From: Diplonema japonicum
Taxonomy: Eukaryota; Euglenozoa; Diplonemea; Diplonemida; Diplonemidae
Assembly (NCBI GenBank): GCA_964019335.1
Contig: OZ025737.1
Coordinates: 186,001-250,000 of the forward strand
Direction of reading: 5' to 3'
Length of the DNA stretch: 64,000 nt
A program made the position numbers and the translations under genes. Below, piece by piece: positions 59,772 to 64,000 of this stretch (its first letter is position 1; each line of letters opens with the position of its first letter). Below the pieces are notes generated by a model. The model was not told the DNA's origin. It saw only the letters and a list, made by a program, of their open reading frames with translations, and searched no databases.

Positions 59772-60851
59772 CTACTCGGCTAGCATATTCTGTATCATTT
59801 CTGTGTTCCTGACGTCCACCTCGTGTCTGTGATGGTGCACCCGAGGCGGCGGCATCGGGACGCTGTCGCCTTCCATGGCGAGTGCTTTCATGACTTCGCT
59901 GCTCAATGGCGTGGAGGGGGCTACGGAAGGCGTTGCTGCAACTATCATTCTGGCCATTTCCCTGTTCTGCTGTTCGTACCTATCGACACGGTGGTGCATG
60001 GCTCGGAGCTGTTCCTTGGCTTGCTGCAATTGGTGTTTGAGGAAGATCTTTTCTTCTTTCTGGCGCGCGGCTTGAGAAACGATCATCTTGTTAGTGGTAT
60101 CAGCAGTCTCGGTGAGAATCTTGGCAGCCTCACAGGCCCCAGCTATGCCCGTTGTATCATCTGTTGGGATAAACACGAACCTCGGTAAGTCCGGCATCTT
60201 CAAAGCGTTCTCTTGCAGCCTCTTGACCTCCTCAGTCGCCCATTCACCTTTCAAAGGAGAGGCGGGCATTTGCTTTCGCAGCTCGTGGTTCTCGTTTGAG
60301 AGCCGTCGGTTCTCTGTAAGCTGTCTCTGCAGCTCTTGTCGAAGATGGTCTTTTTCAGGAGGCGACGGAGGAAGGCCTTTTCTCCTGTGCACTTTGCATA
60401 TGGGAAGCATCGGTGAGTTGTAGCCTTCGCTCTTTTTAAAATACGCCATTTCCTGCAGAGGGGTGCTGCACTTTGTGATTTCAAACTGGGTTTTCAGGCT
60501 GCTGATGCACGACAGCAGCCCAAGCATCCCTGTGTTCTCGGGTATGTCGATTTCTTCCACGAAGACGCTTGGGTCTGTGCGGTAGCTTTTCATTTGCAGC
60601 AGCACCTCTGCCCCGTTTGAGAACCCGCTTTGCACTTCGTCGAGCGACACCACCCTCCTGACGACCCCTTCCAAGTCGGCCACAAAAAGACAGTTCTTGC
60701 TCACAAGCAACACCCTTCTGTGCCGGTTCCCCTTCTTCGTTATTGTGTACACAATGCGGGAAGTGTAGACATCTCCTATCGGTCCGAACTTGTGGACGAA
60801 CGCACTTTGCAACTGTACCGGTGAAAGGGTCACCGTCGGTACTGTAGCCAT
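59772..60851 (-). CDS. Coiled-coil protein with possible N-terminal PH-like domain
   Basis: 359 residues. Residues 10-125 look like a PH-like or TH1-like beta-sandwich: SRIVYTITKKGNRHRRVLLVSKNCLFVADLEGVVRRVVSLDEV, then LQMKSYRTDP and a helical segment. Residues about 165-200 and 255-300 are coiled coil (RQELQRQLTENRRLSNENHELRKQ; KHQLQQAKEQLRAMHHRVDRYEQQNREMARM). The C-terminal His/Pro region is short. Similar PH-like plus coiled-coil proteins are common in flagellate cytoskeletons (inference). The ATG follows TTCTCAG and a G-run within a 97 bp intergenic gap. Confidence 0.75.
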   Translation of the reverse strand: MATVPTVTLSPVQLQSAFVHKFGPIGDVYTSRIVYTITKKGNRHRRVLLVSKNCLFVADLEGVVRRVVSLDEVQSGFSNGAEVLLQMKSYRTDPSVFVEEIDIPENTGMLGLLSCISSLKTQFEITKCSTPLQEMAYFKKSEGYNSPMLPICKVHRRKGLPPSPPEKDHLRQELQRQLTENRRLSNENHELRKQMPASPLKGEWATEEVKRLQENALKMPDLPRFVFIPTDDTTGIAGACEAAKILTETADTTNKMIVSQAARQKEEKIFLKHQLQQAKEQLRAMHHRVDRYEQQNREMARMIVAATPSVAPSTPLSSEVMKALAMEGDSVPMPPPRVHHHRHEVDVRNTEMIQNMLAE

Positions 60852-60863
60852 CCCCCCCCGACT

Positions 60864-60890
60864 CCTGAGAATGTAATGATACGCAAAGAA
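60864..60890 (-). promoter_or_regulatory. Predicted trans-splice acceptor (minus strand)
   Basis: On the minus strand: TTTCTTTGCGTATCATTACATTCTCAG (AG at 60865-60866) followed 12 bases later by the ATG at 60851. Confidence 0.65.
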
Positions 60891-60948
60891 ACCATCTTAC
60901 AACAAGAAAGAAAGTACGTACTAAGATACTAGATGGCCAGGATGTGAT

Positions 60949-63900
60949 CTAGGGTACCTCCCAGGATATTTGCACACGGGCACTGCCCGCAGTGCGTTGG
61001 TCGGTTGTGAGGAAGGTGACACGCGTGTTGATGACAGCCTTGTCTGAAGCAAGCAGGGATTCAGTAGGTACTTTGGCGGAGCCCACGCAGTCGGTTACTT
61101 CTCGCTGCGTGTCGTCGAATAGCACTAAGGGCAGTGATTCGCGTAAATTATCGACAAGGGCGGGATCGCTTCCGGTTACGGCCACAAGCTTCCGCCCTCC
61201 ATAAGTAGGGTGTTTGGTAGGCTCGCCTTCCAGCTGTGCGAACCACACATCCAGCCCGCACACGGTCATGAAGATGCTCGACTTTGCTGCTTCTGCCAAA
61301 TCAACGTCATCGATTACCACGTTGAGCCCCGTCACACGCACCAGCTTCTCACGTCCCTCCAGCTGTGCTGTGATTGGCAACACTTGCCGCACCTGTAACC
61401 CGTCCAAAGGCTGGTCCACCAGCTCCGGCACTGTCCACGGAAGTGGCCTCTTCAGCTTCAACCGTACGTTCAAAAACCCACAGGTCCTCCCCAAACTCCC
61501 TTCTGCACACAGGCTTATCTTTCCTTGTGCTGTTGTGCGATTTGCAGTTCCAAGCAGTTGTGCACAGCTGAGCAACCCTACCGCCACCACATTGCCCTTG
61601 CTGCGGAGCTCTACCGTGCTGTTGATGGCGCTGAGATAGGTCTGCACGTCGGGAGTTTCCTCCAAACGGAAGATGAAATGCGAGTCAAAGTTAGGGTTTT
61701 CTTCGAAGTGCTCTCTGGTGGCGACCGTCTCAAAAGAGAAGAAGTCTAGACAGCCAACGACACCTCCTGCTGTTAGGTTGACCCCCGGGAAGGGCTGCAG
61801 TGCCCCGATGGAGATCTGCAGGATATTGTCAGCACCTACGTCCGTGTCAAGCGAGAAGGAGGTGTCCATAGAGGGGGCATCGGACCCGTAGCGCACGGCT
61901 TTCGTGAGGTTTGCGATCTGATCGGCTTGAATGTCGAGGATGTTTTGGGCCTGCAGCGTGTTGGTTTTGTGCTGCTCCTCGAACTGTTTGACCTTTATAG
62001 CAGCCAGCGAGACCTGCCTATTGGCATCGCCTTCCGCGTCGTCGACCCGCCTCCTCAGCTGCTGCTGGTTCTTTGCCATCACAGCAAGCTCCCTTCGCAG
62101 CTCCTCATTTACAGCCTGCAGTTCGATTACTGCATCCTGCCTCTCTTCTTGGGTGAGCTCCTTCACCATGTCTTTGATGCTCTTCATGCCTTCCGCCCTC
62201 TTGACGATTTCCATTGCCATCACGATCTCGTCCATCTTCAACCTGTCGAGCACTTCTTGCCCGCCGCTGTCTTTCACAAGCAGCGCCAGTTTTGTGTCGA
62301 GGATCTCGTTCTCTCCCTTGACCTGCCTCCGTCCAGCCTCCACCTCTGCAAGCTTCATCGTCACCTCGTCCCTCTCCTTTACGGCATCATCTAGCTTCAG
62401 GCACAGTGTCTGGTACTGCTTGAACTGCGTCTTCGAAGCAGCCTCCCACTTCACTATTGTGTTTTTGAGTATCTCAATCTCGCCCTTTGTCTCCTGCCGC
62501 ACGTCCATTTCTGTTATGTTGCGGGTCTCGAGCACTCTGTCCATCGCCAGACTGTGCTCTCTCTGCAGACCGACGTACTCTTCCCTCAGTCTTCTGTACT
62601 GCTCTGATGAAGCTGTGGTGGCTTCGCATTGCAGCTTCAGACGCTCAATTTCAAGCTCCTGGTCGCGCACCGTGACCCGCGACTTCGAAAGATGAGTGGT
62701 GAGGTTCTCCATCTCTTGCAACATGTCAAGATTGGTGCTATGCAGTCTGCTGGAACGCTCATCTAACTCGCGCGACTTGCTGTCTAGGATCACCAAGGCC
62801 GCGTTCTTCTCCTTCAACGACAGTTGTAGTGCTTCCAAGGCTTCCATACGCGAAGACTCATTGTCATCCCACCTGCTGCGCTCTTTTCGTTGCCTGTCCA
62901 TCACCTGCTCCATCTCCTCCCGCAGCCGCACTCTGTCCCTGTGTAGGATCTCGATCTCGTTGGATTGACTCTTCATGTCCTCCTCTGCTCGCGTCTTGGC
63001 TTTCACGGTGTAGTCCCTTTCGTTGATGATGAGGTCTCTTTCGTTGTACGCCATGTCCCTCCCCTTCACCGCTTCGTCCCTCTCCACGCTGCGTGCGATC
63101 ACGTCGTCTCGTAGTTCGTTGATGATGGCCTCCGACTGCACGAGCTTATCTTTGAGGGCGATCACAAGGCTTTCCAACTGGTGGATGATTGAGCTTTTTT
63201 CCTCGAGTGCGGTTTCCGACTGACAAAGTACCTCTTCTAGGGATGTGTGAAGCCGGGCGTTCGGTTCGGGCCGTCCTGTGTAAAGGGATTCAGGGGGGAA
63301 CTGGGGACCAAGAGTGTCGGAAGGGGGCTGCTTGAGGTTCGTGATGGTGACAGGGACGGCAGAGGGAGGGGCCGTGACGCGTACCCGTTTCAAGGCTGCA
63401 GGGACAGGCTCTTTCGTGGGGATGAGAGACGGGTGGAGAGGAGACGCAACCTTGGGCGATGTCTGAGTGTCGACCATGATTGTTGCCACACGTGGGGACG
63501 TGCCAATAGCAATGCTCTCCTGTGCAACACGTTCTAAGGGCGACACTGAGATGTCCGCCATGACGCCAACATCCATCGACACCACCTTCGGTGTCGTATT
63601 CTTGGAAGCTGAGTTGTCTTTCTTTGCTGCCCCACCGCTTTTCCCCAAATATCTGGGAAGGACTCCCCGACCCGACGTGCGTACTTTCTCTTTGAGCTTC
63701 GTGTTGTTGTCTTCTAGTCTTCTGTTTGTCTTTTTAAGGGTTTCTACTTTGCCTTGCAGCTCCTTGATGTACGCCTCGACGCCCTTGTCCTTCGTCAGGA
63801 AGGGTGCGGGGATGTTCTCCATCGCTGTTTTTTCTCCTTTTACAAGCCCTACCACTTTGGTAAACTGTCGCTTCATGTTTCGGTTGTCATCTTCAAGCTC

Positions 63901-64000
63901 GTTCTTCTCGTCTTTCAGGCAGCGGATCTCTTCTTTCATGCGGAGCGCCTCGTCTTCGAGTGTTTTTACATGGCGGTCGGCATCGGTGGTAGCCCATCCT
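60949..64000 (-). CDS. RPGRIP1L/MKS5-like ciliary transition-zone protein, 5' partial
   Basis: Frame open to the right window edge, so the N-terminus is outside; about 1,016 residues are visible. From the left of the protein: coiled coil, a Ser/Thr/Pro-rich linker with repeated V-x-SPLE/TSPKVA-type units, then a long coiled coil (nt about 63270 to 61900). The last 330 residues hold C2-type domains: FFSFETVATREHFEENPNFDSHFIFRL, DVQTYLSAINSTVELRS, VAVGLLSCAQLL, and FLNVRLKLKRPLPWTVPE. This order of coiled coil then paired C2 domains and the TREHFEENPNFDSHFIF pattern match RPGRIP1/RPGRIP1L, which anchors the ciliary gate. It shows that the organism is flagellated. Confidence 0.75.
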   Translation of the reverse strand, partial: GWATTDADRHVKTLEDEALRMKEEIRCLKDEKNELEDDNRNMKRQFTKVVGLVKGEKTAMENIPAPFLTKDKGVEAYIKELQGKVETLKKTNRRLEDNNTKLKEKVRTSGRGVLPRYLGKSGGAAKKDNSASKNTTPKVVSMDVGVMADISVSPLERVAQESIAIGTSPRVATIMVDTQTSPKVASPLHPSLIPTKEPVPAALKRVRVTAPPSAVPVTITNLKQPPSDTLGPQFPPESLYTGRPEPNARLHTSLEEVLCQSETALEEKSSIIHQLESLVIALKDKLVQSEAIINELRDDVIARSVERDEAVKGRDMAYNERDLIINERDYTVKAKTRAEEDMKSQSNEIEILHRDRVRLREEMEQVMDRQRKERSRWDDNESSRMEALEALQLSLKEKNAALVILDSKSRELDERSSRLHSTNLDMLQEMENLTTHLSKSRVTVRDQELEIERLKLQCEATTASSEQYRRLREEYVGLQREHSLAMDRVLETRNITEMDVRQETKGEIEILKNTIVKWEAASKTQFKQYQTLCLKLDDAVKERDEVTMKLAEVEAGRRQVKGENEILDTKLALLVKDSGGQEVLDRLKMDEIVMAMEIVKRAEGMKSIKDMVKELTQEERQDAVIELQAVNEELRRELAVMAKNQQQLRRRVDDAEGDANRQVSLAAIKVKQFEEQHKTNTLQAQNILDIQADQIANLTKAVRYGSDAPSMDTSFSLDTDVGADNILQISIGALQPFPGVNLTAGGVVGCLDFFSFETVATREHFEENPNFDSHFIFRLEETPDVQTYLSAINSTVELRSKGNVVAVGLLSCAQLLGTANRTTAQGKISLCAEGSLGRTCGFLNVRLKLKRPLPWTVPELVDQPLDGLQVRQVLPITAQLEGREKLVRVTGLNVVIDDVDLAEAAKSSIFMTVCGLDVWFAQLEGEPTKHPTYGGRKLVAVTGSDPALVDNLRESLPLVLFDDTQREVTDCVGSAKVPTESLLASDKAVINTRVTFLTTDQRTAGSARVQISWEVP

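Noticed and set aside
61931-62695. 254-codon + frame
   Set aside because: Ser/Leu-rich antisense of the coiled coil in the RPGRIP1L-like gene.
1-64000. Spliced-leader RNA gene or rRNA/snRNA genes in the spacers
   Set aside because: I scanned for a conserved leader followed by a donor site and for rRNA-like stretches and saw none; trans-splicing rests only on acceptor sites and spacing.

Overview
The window is nuclear DNA of a flagellated, free-living-type eukaryotic microbe. Genes are GC-balanced and mostly single-exon. They sit in long AT homopolymer spacers with occasional G or C runs of 20-30 bases. Two features limit the likely lineages. First, genes form two directional clusters: every credible gene from 1 to 50.1 kb reads + and every credible gene from 54.2 to 64.0 kb reads -, converging on a strand-switch region at 50.1-54.2 kb. 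Second, neighbours are often only 60-100 bp apart, with a pyrimidine tract and an AG just before the start codon (about 12492, 19330, 27128, 30200, 43100, 44438 on +; 58946 and 60865 on -). This is the layout expected for polycistronic transcription with spliced-leader trans-splicing. The window also has several true cis-introns of only 34-69 nt. Together these fit Euglenozoa other than kinetoplastids (a diplonemid is my best guess, about 50%); a perkinsid or dinoflagellate relative is an alternative. No spliced-leader RNA gene is visible, so trans-splicing is inferred.

Layout on +: a Pro/Thr-rich single-pass surface protein (5' cut by the window edge); a 4.9 kb homopolymer desert; an unknown protein with possible axonemal-type motifs; a piggyBac-like element; a membrane-anchored cytochrome b5-like protein; a Rab escort protein; a remarkable fusion of two pseudokinase domains, a RING-like Cys cluster and the middle part of NOT1, the CCR4-NOT scaffold; an unknown protein; two tandem Cys-type RNA triphosphatase-like genes, the second lacking its catalytic Arg; a protein with about 16 IQ motifs plus a leucine-rich repeat; a secreted GH35 beta-galactosidase; ribosomal protein L27; a bisphosphate nucleotidase fused to an EcKL-type kinase; and a double ammonium transporter with a degenerate cyclase tail.

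From 34.3 to 40.4 kb lies a graveyard of mobile DNA: hairpin repeats, a second piggyBac-like element carrying a decayed Cys-rich gene, and a decayed non-LTR retrotransposon. It separates the double ammonium transporter from a paralogue that shares a 1,224 bp block almost perfectly. Then follow a coiled-coil protein, a glutathione S-transferase, a PheC-like (cyclohexadienyl dehydratase) protein of apparent bacterial ancestry with an unknown N-terminal domain, and an ABC transporter.

The convergence zone carries a 1.76 kb element with 28 bp terminal inverted repeats and a 200 bp assembly gap (54001-54200). On - there follow an unknown small basic protein, a long repeat-rich spacer, a predicted N-myristoylated small protein, a METTL21-like methyltransferase, a coiled-coil protein with a possible PH-like domain, and a long RPGRIP1L/MKS5-like ciliary transition-zone protein whose 5' end lies outside the window. 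The genes do not form one pathway. Grouping by strand without shared function is usual for such clusters.
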